Assembly: GCA_016719565.1 (NCBI GenBank)
Contig: JADJYU010000012.1
Location: 124,001-188,000 of the forward strand
Source: Ignavibacteria bacterium
GTDB lineage: Bacteria; Bacteroidota; Ignavibacteria; Tepidaquicellales; Tepidaquicellaceae
Direction of reading: 5' to 3'
DNA: 64,000 nt
The notes beneath the pieces are model-generated. The model ran no database searches and was not told the origin of the DNA. It was given only the letters and a program-made list of their open reading frames with translations. The translations under genes were made by a program, and so were the position numbers. Shown in pieces: positions 45,992 to 54,810 of this stretch (the first letter of the stretch is position 1; each line of letters opens with the position of its first letter).

Positions 45992-48900
45992 ATGACTTCT
46001 AAAGACACAGCCCTGAGCAGCATCTCAAAACTTGTTGATAGATTTGATCAGCAATACACATCTTATAAAAACAGCTCTTATAATGAAACTCTTACACGCA
46101 GGGATTTTATTGATCCTTTCTTTAAATCTCTCGGCTGGGATGTGGATAATGAAAACGGTTATGCGGAAGCTTACCGAGAAGTAATTCATGAAGATAGGGT
46201 AAAAGTCAGCGGCAGTATGAAAGCACCTGATTATTCTTTCCGGTTGGTCGGCGGTAAAAGACTTTTTTTTGTAGAAGCCAAAAAACCTAGCATTGATGTC
46301 AAAGATGAAATTCTTCCTTCCTATCAGGTCAGACGATACGGGTGGAGCGCTAAGCTGCCGATAAGTATCATAACAGATTTCGAAGAATTCTCTGTCTATG
46401 ACTGCACTAAAAAACCTACGCCAAATGATTCTCCTTCTGTTGCACGGACAAATTATCTTACTTTTAAAGATTACATTAAGGATTTTGATTTCATCTGGAA
46501 TACTTTCTCAAAGGAAAATGTACTCAAAGGAAGTTTTGATAAATTCATTCAGGGAACAAAAGGTAAAAAAGGCACAGCAACTGTAGATAAGGAATTTCTT
46601 ATTTCGTTAGATAAGTGGCGGACATTTCTTGCAAAAGCAATCAGTAAAGAAAACAAGAATCTGAATGAAGATGAAATAAACTTTGCAGTGCAGCAGTTCC
46701 TCGACAGGATTATTTTTTTAAGGATTGCCGAAGACAGAAACGTCGAACCTTACGGTAGTCTGAAAGAAACATTCTCAGATGGCGGTGAGATATATAAAAA
46801 CTTATTTAAACTATTCCGGACTGCTGATGAAAAATATAACTCCGGAATATTTGATTTCAAAAAAGATAGGATCTCTGAATCTCTAAGCATAGATAATAAA
46901 GTAATTAAAACAATTATCAGTGAACTTTATTATCCTCAAAGTCCATATGAATTTTCTGTGCTTTCAGTTGAGATTCTTGGGAGCGCTTATGAACAATTCC
47001 TCGGAAAGCAGATACGCATCAGTGATTCACATCGTGTCTCTATCGAATATAAACCCGAAGTACGCAAAGCCGGCGGAGTATATTATACTCCGGAATATAT
47101 TGTCGAATACATTGTAAATAATACTGTAGGCAAGATCATAGAAAAGAAAACTCCTAAAGAAATATCTAAAATAAAAATAGTGGATCCCGCTTGCGGAAGC
47201 GGTAGTTTTCTTATTGGCGCTTATCAGTATCTGCTTGATTATCATAAGGATTTTTATTCTCAAAAAGGAAAGGACTTGAGCGAAAGTAAAATCTCCAAAG
47301 AGAAATCCGTCCTCACTCCCGAAGGTAATCTTACAACTGCAGAGAAAAAAAGAATCCTGACAAATAATATTTTCGGAGTGGACATAGACACAAATGCAGT
47401 CGAGGTGACTAAGCTTAGTCTGCTTTTGAAATGCATGGAAGGTGAAACAGATGCGAGCATTGCCACGCAGACCAAGCTTTGGAATGAGAGAGTTCTGCCG
47501 AATATAGATAATAATATAAAAGCGGTAACAGTCTGATAGATACGGATTTCTACGATAGTGAAATTGACTTCGGTGACGAAAAGAAAATAAAGCCGTTCAA
47601 CTGGCAGAAGGCATTCCCGGCAGTATTTGCACAGGGAGGGTTTGATGCGGTGATTGGGAATCCGCCGTATGTCAGTCAAGAGAAGATCAGATTAAGGAAG
47701 TTGAGAAGTTATATTACTTACAATAATTTTAAATCTACTGAATATCAAATTAATACTTTTGGTTTATTTATTGAAAAAGGAAAGAATATTCTCAAACAAA
47801 ATGGATTACTTGGATTTATTATCCCCAATTATTGGCTTTCAACGAAATATGATAAAAAACTTAGAAAGATTATTTTTCAAGAGAATACTGTAATTGAAAT
47901 GAATAATGTTTACAATGTTTTTGAAGCAGCTGTCGTTGATACTTTACTTTTATTTCTAGCAAAAGGAAATTCTAATATTGAAAATGTAACTACAATAAAA
48001 TCAATTGATAGGAATCTTAATTCCATCACAGATCGATTTTTAGAAATTAAGAACAAAATTTGACTTATATAAATTGAATTCATATTGATCAAAATCGAGA
48101 TGATATAGATATAACTCCTTTGGGTTAATGAAGTTAAAAGGTAATCGGAAAAAAAAAAAAGCAAAACCAAAAAAATGAACCGAAAAGAAAAGGGGTTCCC
48201 CTTCCTGAAAAAATTAAAAAAGGGTCTTAAAAAAAAAAGGAAAGGGGGTTGGGTGGTCCGGGGAAAGGGTTTTAATTTTGTGTTTTAAATGTCTCTGGTT
48301 TTAATTGTTTTCTTATTCAGTTTTCTTGAATTTCCGAAAATCTTGGGTTAATATATAACGAACTTTTTTTTTTTTTTTTTTTTTTGGGTTTCTGCTTTCG
48401 ATCTTCAAGTTGATCACGTTTTTCAGATGCTTCCTCTATAGTCCTGTGATAGCCGACTTTCCATTTCCCGAGGATAAGCAATGGAGGTTTTAATGTGCTA
48501 GTCCGCAAACTTCAGAAATATTGCAAAGTCTTTACTTATGAATTGAGACCGTTATCAGAGATTATTCGTTATTCCGGGATTTTCAATGCTTTCTTTTTTG
48601 TCGGCCCAACATCAAACCCCGGCTGGTTTTTTTTCATGAACGATATATCTTGATACAATTACAGAAATCAAAAAAATGTTCCTTTGAAGTTAACGGATTT
48701 TATACAGTCGTTCGGGCGGCTGTTCAAAGCCTTTTCCTTTAGAATTCTTTGTCTGATTCCATTTATTAAGTAAACTTTTGGTCCTGTTAGACAGATGAAG
48801 GTCAGAGCAACGTTTTCAAGTCGCAACCCAACTAATTCTTGCTAATGTTAATCATTTTATGAATGTTTTTTTGTAAAGTCGGTTTTGCTTTTAATTACGG

Positions 48901-49760
48901 AAAAAAATGTATGACATCATCCCACACAAGGCTCAACCCAAACCTCCTTCAGATCGCCACGATGTTTTTTTAATTCAATGTTCTCAGATACGAGCCGTTT
49001 TGGGTACAGAATTGCGGGGTTTTGATTCAAAAAAGCAAGCATTCTCGAAGAGTTTCTTCTTCCAGTTGGAAATATCATTTACATGAACATTGTGTTTTCA
49101 CCGGCGGGGGGTTCTTCCCAGAAGGTTTCCGGGGGAAAAAAATTTTTGTTTTGGGGGGTGGGGTGTTTGTTGTTTCCTTTCGATTTATTCAAATATAATA
49201 ATTAGAAATTCCATTCCACTTGAAGCATTACAATAGTATGGACGAATAATTTTCTTAAATATGGAGATAATCTTGTTGCTCCAAGAGATTTTAAAATTTT
49301 TCAGGAAATAGAATACTTTTAAGAAGAATTGTTTCTAAAAAATATCTAGATGCAGTATATACAGATAAAAGCTTCGTCTGTAATACAGATGTAATAACAT
49401 TAAAACCAAAATTTGATTTTTGCTGTAAATTTTATTTAGGCATAATAAATTCTAAACTTATAGGTAATTTTATTAATAGTAATAATATAACAAAAGTATT
49501 TCCAAAATAAACACAAATACATTAGAAAGTTTACCAGTTCCAGATATAAACGCAATTGATAATTTGATTAAAACAAAATAGTAAGTTTAGTTGACCAACT
49601 ATTAAAACTTAACGAAGAAAAACAAAACACAAAACTCCAATCCGGTCTTGATCAGATACAAAGTCGTATAGATTATTGTGAGGATAAGATAGATCAGGCG
49701 GTGTATGAGCTTTATGGGCTGACGGAGGAGGAGATAAAATTAGTGGAGGATAATAATTGA
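45992..49760 (+). CDS. Type IIG (Eco57I-like) restriction-modification enzyme, interrupted
   Basis: This single-chain restriction enzyme has an N-terminal PD-(D/E)xK nuclease part (MKAPDYSFRLVGGKRLFFVE then AKKPSIDVK). A helical connector leads to an adenine methyltransferase with motif I VDPACGSGSFLIGAYQYL (about 47178) and the catalytic NPPY (47659-47670, GGFDAVIGNPPYVSQEK). One A is missing near 47528. Target-recognition remains reappear at about 49230-49600 (NLVAPRDFKIFQEIEYF, DAVYTDKSFVCNTDV), and the end is DYCEDKIDQAVYELYGLTEE with TGA at 49758. Between 48100 and 49190 the gene is disrupted by a very poor block with IS3-like traces. Full length would be about 900-1,000 residues without that block. 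Confidence 0.85.
48150..49190 (-). mobile_element. Probable IS3-family insertion in very low-quality sequence
   Basis: On the minus strand, pieces of an IS3-type transposase can be read in shifting frames. Near 49070 ISNWKKKLFENA occurs with a following ESKPRNSVPK, like the helix-turn-helix orfA. IELKKHRGDLKEV comes next. Near 48570-48380 IISDNG, VCGLAHIK, GKWKVGYHRTIEEASEKRDQ and LEDRKQK resemble the DDE integrase part of orfB (SDNGxQ... NGKxExFHRT-x-KEE). The bases themselves are full of improbable runs such as 20 Ts at 48367-48386 and G/A/T blocks near 48170-48250 and 49105-49180, typical of unreliable read ends. Exact ends, terminal repeats and target duplication cannot be defined. Confidence 0.5.
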
Positions 49761-49972
49761 CAGAAGAAACATGTAACAAAATCATACAAATACTTATCAT
49801 AATTGTAAGTATTGTTTATACAGTTTATACATTTAAACAATATAAACATACTAAAAATCTATACAATACTGCAAAAAAATTATATTTATATGAGTTAAAT
49901 AAAGACTATTATATTCTAAAAAAATATTGTGAAGTAAAGTATAATGTAATTTATAAAAAAGTTTATGATTGA
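49757..49972 (+). CDS. Small membrane protein after type IIG gene (71 aa)
   Basis: This 71-residue protein from a TTG start overlaps the restriction gene's stop by 4 bp. One hydrophobic helix (IIQILIIIVSIVYTVYTF, about residues 8-27) is followed by a basic, tyrosine-rich tail (KQYKHTKNLYNTAKKLYLYE). The family is not recognised. The overlap implies co-translation with the restriction-modification enzyme. It overlaps the next small gene by 8 bp. Confidence 0.5.
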   Translation: MTEETCNKIIQILIIIVSIVYTVYTFKQYKHTKNLYNTAKKLYLYELNKDYYILKKYCEVKYNVIYKKVYD

Positions 49973-50248
49973 CAATATATTACAGTTTATAATTCTTTTA
50001 GTATTAATATTGTATGCATTCGCATCGTATAGATTAAATAGGAATTACTTAAGCTAAGTACTTTAAATTCAAAACAAGTTAGATTAGTTGAATTTAGAGA
50101 AGTACATAAAAATTTGATAAATGAATTTAAAAGTCAAAATAATATTGTATTTAATACAGTTTATTTAACTGATGAAGATCAGGAAAAAAGAATGATAGAA
50201 TTGCTTTTAATCGATATAAAAAATAGCGAAATTGAAAAGAGTAGATAA
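49965..50248 (+). CDS. Small membrane-anchored protein (~95 aa, one frameshift)
   Basis: ATG at 49965 gives MIDNILQFIILLVLILYAFA, a single N-terminal membrane helix. The frame shifts in the run near 50053, where one extra A would give NYLKLSTLNSKQVRLVEF. It continues as a soluble charged part (REVHKNLINEFKSQNNIVFN, TDEDQEKRMIELLLIDIK) to TAA at 50246. It overlaps the preceding membrane protein by 8 bp. With that gene it looks like a pair of small membrane proteins encoded behind a restriction enzyme. No family is recognised. Confidence 0.5.
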
Positions 50249-50266
50249 AAGTCAAATTGTATAGAA

Positions 50267-50521
50267 TTGATAATTAATACTGAAAATAAATTATTTGACG
50301 ATTTAGCTCCTGAAATTGAAAAATTTGTAAACAGGTCTGTAGAAATCTCTGACAGAATTGAGGAGATTCTTAAAAGCAAGAATATCTCCCAAAGAGAATT
50401 TGCAGATATGATAGGGAAATCAGAATCTGAAATCAGGAAATGGCTTTGCGTTACACATAATTTTACTATTAAGTCTATTGCAAAGATTGAAACTGTTCTT
50501 AAGGAAGATGTTCTTAATTAA
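50267..50521 (+). CDS. XRE-family helix-turn-helix protein (84 aa)
   Basis: This 84-residue DNA-binding protein has an acidic N-terminus (LFDDLAPEIEKFVNRSVEI) followed by an XRE-type helix-turn-helix: ISDRIEEILKSKNISQREFA then DMIGKSESEIRKWLCVTHNF and TIKSIAKIETVLKEDVLN. It resembles short antitoxin-like regulators that accompany HigB/RelE toxins or restriction genes. No toxin lies beside it. The start is TTG at 50267; no nearby ATG would keep the helical N-terminus. It follows the two small membrane proteins in the same direction and may regulate that cluster. Confidence 0.78.
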   Translation: MIINTENKLFDDLAPEIEKFVNRSVEISDRIEEILKSKNISQREFADMIGKSESEIRKWLCVTHNFTIKSIAKIETVLKEDVLN

Positions 50522-50681
50522 AAGAGTTCAGTAATTTTAGAAGAATATATATTACCTTACTATAAAACAATAAAAAACAAACTCGAATTATTTTACCTCT
50601 CTCAATTCAAAAGGACATCAAAGAACATTTATTCCGGTTAAATTGAATTACAATCTCGGAAAATAAATTTATAAAATCAAA

Positions 50682-50711
50682 AAGCTGAAACCAGATCATT
50701 GATTTCAGCTT
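50682..50711 (-). terminator. Terminator of DUF937 gene
   Basis: A 9-bp stem, AAGCTGAAA (50682-50690) with TTTCAGCTT (50703-50711), reads on the minus strand into TTTTTGATTTT. It lies 23 bp beyond the stop of the DUF937 gene. Confidence 0.82.
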
Positions 50712-50733
50712 CGTTATTATATATAGATTTAAA

Positions 50734-51328
50734 TTACTTATTGCCAAGCAATCCGCCGAGAATATCCATTAATCCGCCGCCTGAGCCCTGATTAGACTGC
50801 TGATTGTTCTGCTGTTTGTTTGTAAAAAATCCTGCGACATCATCTATGATACTTCCGTCTCCGTTCTGATCAAGGAAAGATGCAAACCCGGCTGAACCTT
50901 CACCGCTTGTATCTCTGCTTTTTGTTAAGTAACCGAGAATAAGCGGAGCAAGCATTGGTATTAACTTTGCGGCTGTGCTTCCGTCTAAATTGAAATTTTT
51001 TGTAAGCACATCCGTGACCTGTGTGCCTGAATTGCCGAGCAGACCTCCGAGATTTGCATCAAAAGCTTTCCTGTTTTGATTTTTCTTCAACAAAAGAGTC
51101 TACATTATCAAGCACTCCCGGGTCACCGTATTTATTCAGAATATGATCAACTCTTTCCTGTCCTCCCATTGTTTCGCTTTGTCTTTTCAGTCCGCCGAGT
51201 ATCATTGGCGCAAGTACAGGGATCGCCTGTTTAATAATATTCGGATCAATGTTTAACGCTGAGCCGATTTTTTCCGGTGTATCACCGCCTGTTAAATTTC
51301 CAAGCAGACCATTGAGTATATCTGTCAT
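50734..51328 (-). CDS. DUF937-domain protein (one frameshift)
   Basis: The rejoined protein has about 198 residues. It starts MTDILNGLLGNLTGGDTPEK with two DUF937 repeats: IGSALNIDPNIIKQAIPVLA, PMILGGLKRQSETMGGQERV and, after a shift in the TTTTC run near 51075, LTKNFNLDGSTAAKLIPMLA, PLILGYLTKSRDTSGEGSAG. A YidB-like acidic stretch DQNGDGSIIDDVAGFF and a glutamine/asparagine-rich linker precede the glycine-rich end GLMDILGGLLGNK. The function of the family is unknown; some members are YidB-like. The gene overlaps the end of the EgtB fragment's reading frame. Confidence 0.85.
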
Positions 51329-51339
51329 TTTTTACTCCT

Positions 51340-51665
51340 TTGTTTAGTTTATAAAATATAAAAATTAATATTAGATTCTTTAATAAAGTTTTGTTTATTC
51401 TATAGAAATCAAAATTATGTCTTAACGGCTTATAACCGTCAAAAAATTTTCTCAAAAGCTGATCATAAAACCAAGTTAGATGTCCGATGTGCCATCTCGG
51501 CGGACTCATGAATGCTTCTGTCTGCACAACATAATCTTCGATTTCAAGAGGACTTACGATTTCAATTGTTTGATTTCTTACTTTTATAAATTCATCGAAG
51601 AGTGTACCTGTTTGTTCAATGGTTTTAATATCTTTTATGTGAGAATCAATAATAGTATAATCCAT
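51340..51665 (-). pseudogene. EgtB-like fragment (DinB_2 domain only)
   Basis: The reading from 51665 gives LFDEFIKVRNQTIEIVSPLE, then VQTEAFMSPPRWHIGHLTWF and GYKPLRHNFDFYRIN. This is the N-terminal DinB_2 domain of EgtB-type proteins, with the metal-binding WHIGHLTWF (H-x3-H). EgtB links a sulfur donor to hercynine in ergothioneine synthesis and needs a C-terminal formylglycine-enzyme-like domain. That domain is absent: similarity stops near FYRIN, and the frame then runs through AT-rich spacer to the DUF937 start. The gene is therefore a truncated remnant, unless the missing part was lost in assembly. Confidence 0.7.
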
Positions 51666-51739
51666 GAAAATTAAAATTTACTTTTTTTTGTATTTGAATT
51701 TTATTCATTTTAATAAATAAATGAAACTCATAAAAACGA

Positions 51740-52465
51740 ATGTTTCCCATTGAATTTCAAAATGTATCTAAATCAATAAAAGAAATTTCCATTCTACGAA
51801 ATGTCAGTTTAGGATTTAAAGAAAATCATATAACTGCTGTCATTGGTAAAAGCGGCAGCGGAAAATCCACAATACTCAAAAGTATTAACGGTCTTGTAAA
51901 ACCTACCAAAGGCGAAATAAAATTGTTCGGGAAAGATCTGGATTATAATAATTTAATTCCCACGAGACTTCAGATCGGCTATTCAGTGCAGGGGACCGGA
52001 CTGTTTCCGCATCTGAATATTTTTGAAAACATTTCATTGTTGGCAAAACTCAATAACAGGACAAAGGAAGAAATAGAATTAAGAACTAAGAAGCTGATGG
52101 AAATGACGGATCTGTCACAGGAGCATGGATTGAAATTTCCATATCAGCTCTCCGGCGGTGAGCAGCAGAGAGCAGGACTTTGCAGAGCCATGATGCTGGA
52201 TCCAAAAATCTTTATACTTGATGAAGCATTCGGCGCACTGGATGTGACTACTAAATATGAAATACATTCCGAATTTTTAAACATACAAAAACCGAACCCA
52301 GAACTATAGTACTGGTAACTCATGATCTTAACGAAGCATTTAGCTGCTGATGAAATTGTCATTATTGAAAAAGGGGAAATTCAGCAAAAAGGGAATAAAG
52401 AAGATATATTGAATTCTCCGGCAAATGATTTTGTGAAATATTTTACAGCATCGCAGTTGATATGA
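51740..52465 (+). CDS. Osmoprotectant-type ABC transporter ATPase (frameshifted)
   Basis: This ABC ATPase of about 241 residues is of the glycine-betaine/choline (OpuBA/ProV) type. Walker A is GKSGSGKSTI (near residues 36-45), the Q-loop SVQGTGLFPHLNIFENI, the signature LSGGEQQRAGLCRA and Walker B IFILDEAFGALDV. After indels near 52290-52345 the H-loop VLVTHDLNEAF and a short C-terminus ending YFTASQLI follow. The CBS domains of longer ProV proteins are absent. It would couple ATP hydrolysis to uptake through the fused binding protein-permease encoded next, whose start overlaps by 4 bp (ATGA). Confidence 0.88.
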
Positions 52466-53958
52466 AAATATATTACTCATTATATTGGTTTTATTTTCTT
52501 TTGCGAAATTGAATTCCCAAACTATAAAAGTCGGTGCTAAGCATTTTAATGAAGGATATATTTTAAGTGAGATTCTTAGTCAGCTGTTGGAAAGGAATGG
52601 ATACGAAGTCGAAAGAAAGTTCAATCTCGGCGGGACGTTGATATGCTACGAGCTTTGATAAACGGTGACATAGATCTTTATCCCGAATACACCGGCACGA
52701 TCTCGGAAGCTATTCTGAAGATGAAGGATAAAGTAGATTATAATCAACTAAAGATAGCATTGAATAAAGACGAGTTGGATATTTCCGGAGAGTATGGTTT
52801 TAATAATACATATGCATTTGCTGTAAAAATAAAACCGCTGAATCATTATCACTGAATAATATTTCAGATCTGAAAAAACATCCCGAGCTGAAGATCGGTC
52901 TGAGTTATGAATTCCTCGAAAGGGAAGACGGCTGGAAAAATCTGTCAAAAGTTTATGGATTAAATCAAAAGCCTTTCGGACTTGAACACGGGCTTGCTTA
53001 TAAAGCTCTTGACGACGGACAAATAATGCTGACTGATGTTTATTCTACTGATGGTGAAATACCCAGATACGATCTGAAAATTCTTAATGACGATAAAAAC
53101 TTTTTCCCAAAATATTCTGCAGTAACATTTTATAAAACTGATATTAATGACAGAATAAAAAGTATATTGAATTCTCTCACGGGAAATATCACCGAAGAGG
53201 AAATGCAAAAGATGAATTCTAAAGTGCTGTTTGAAAATAGATCTTTTGCTGAAGTGGCAGAAGAGTTTATCAAAAACAAAAAACTTTATAGTGGCAGTGA
53301 TGAACAGAATATTCCAAAAAATGAAAGTATCATAAGTGAGATCTTACCCAAGCTCCTGCAGCATTTGAAATTAACTTTCATAGCATTGTTAATTTCAATA
53401 TTGATCGCAGTGCCTTCGGGTATTTTTATTTACATGCATCCTTCATTTTCAAAACCGGTTTTATATCTGACGGGACTTCTTCAGACAATTCCGTCTATTG
53501 CATTACTGGCATTTATGATACCTTTGTTTGGAATAGGATTTTTACCGGCAGTGATTGCTCTATTTCTATACGGATTATTGCCGATACTGAGAAATACGGC
53601 TATTGCTTTATTCTCTGTTGATCCATTATTAAAAGAAGTTGCCGAAGGAATGGGACTGACGAGATCACAAAAACTATTTAACATTGAGTTACCTTTGTCC
53701 ATGCCGACTATATTAGCAGGGATCAGAACTGCTGCAGTAATAAATATCGGGACAGCAACACTTGCTGCATTTATAGGAGCAGGAGGTCTTGGAGAATTTA
53801 TAGTAACCGGACTTGCTTTGAATAATACCGGATTAATTTTGATGGGAGCTGTACCTGCGGCATTGCTTGCGATAGTTACGGAAATATTATTTGAAGTTCT
53901 TGAAAAGTATGTTACTCCGGAATATTTGAAGAGGGATAAAACTATTTCGGAACATTAA
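52462..53958 (+). CDS. Fused substrate-binding protein and permease of osmoprotectant ABC transporter
   Basis: The rejoined protein has about 498 residues. After a hydrophobic start (MKIYYSL...), residues of an OpuAC-type binding domain follow: IKVGAKHFNEGYILSEILSQ, LLERNGYEVERKFNLGGT, NGDIDLYPEYTGTISEAILK, LPFGLEHGLAYKALDDGQ-like text and IMLTDVYSTDGEIPRYDLKI. From about residue 290 there is a permease with five or six helices and the EAA loop LKEVAEGMGLTRSQKLFNIE then LPLSMPTILAGIRTAAV. Such fusions are known in the betaine/carnitine/choline uptake family. Shifts lie near 52520, 52640 and 52850. It forms a two-gene operon with the ATPase. Confidence 0.85.
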
Positions 53959-54695
53959 CAACTTTCATCTCCGCACTTCGCAGATCATTTATAAAATCTT
54001 CCGGCATTGGATATCCTTCATCTGAAATAAGAAACTGAATATGAAGATGAGTCTTTCCTTCTTTTAAAATTGTTTTCCTTCCTGTCCTTCCGACTTCACC
54101 GATCTTATCTCCCGGCTTGAGAATATCTCCCGGCTTTACGATTAACAACAGACAAATGTGAATAATAAAACAATCCCATATTGGTCACGTCAAATATTTT
54201 CACATACATCCCGCCGCGCAGTACTGAGCCGACTTTCCATGTAGTGTCGACTGCAACGACAACACCGCCTGACATGCTGACGACATCCACAGGTTTCAGT
54301 GTCGAGTCATCCAACAGATCTTTATTCTCATCAAGTATCATAATATCATGAGCAGGGTGCCCTTTGGAATTACTTCCTGGAAATAATCGTAAGTGCTTAG
54401 TCTGAAATCATTTCCGCCTTCTCTGTAATATATCGATGTAAAATTTCCGAAGAGGAAATACCCATTCATTTCTTTTATAAAATTCCGCCGTTATTATTTT
54501 TATAATACTTTATTACTCCGGTTCATAGCTAACAAGCATTTCCACTGCATCGTCGTATTCTATTTTACCTGTCTTAATTTTTTCATCCAGCGCATTCCAT
54601 TTCTCACAAATATTTAAACCGGATCTATTCTGAGAAAAAGAAATACATGTAAAAGTAATGAGGAATAAAAATGTAAATGCAAATTTTAATTTCAT
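53942..54695 (-). CDS. Secreted M23-family metallopeptidase (frameshifted)
   Basis: The rejoined frames give about 250 residues. The signal peptide is MKLKFAFTFLFLITFTCISF, cleaved near SQN. The middle has FLFGNFTSIYYREGGNDFRL and, after a shift near 54355, KGHPAHDIMILDENKD, which holds the first zinc ligands (H-x3-D). The catalytic domain continues VVSMSGGVVVAVDTTWKVGS, FYYSHLSVV and, after another shift near 54140, GDKIGEVGRTGRKTILKEGK with THLHIQFLI as the H-x-H ligands. It should cut peptidoglycan cross-links in the periplasm or outside the cell. It converges with the ABC permease gene (17-bp overlap of ends). Confidence 0.82.
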
Positions 54696-54810
54696 GAATT
54701 TATGGAAAATATAAAAAATATTTTACTCTGATAATGAATTATCAAAACCTTTGAAATTTGTTAAAGACAATTAAGAATCAAAATCAGAATCAGAATTTAA
54801 AATCAGAATT

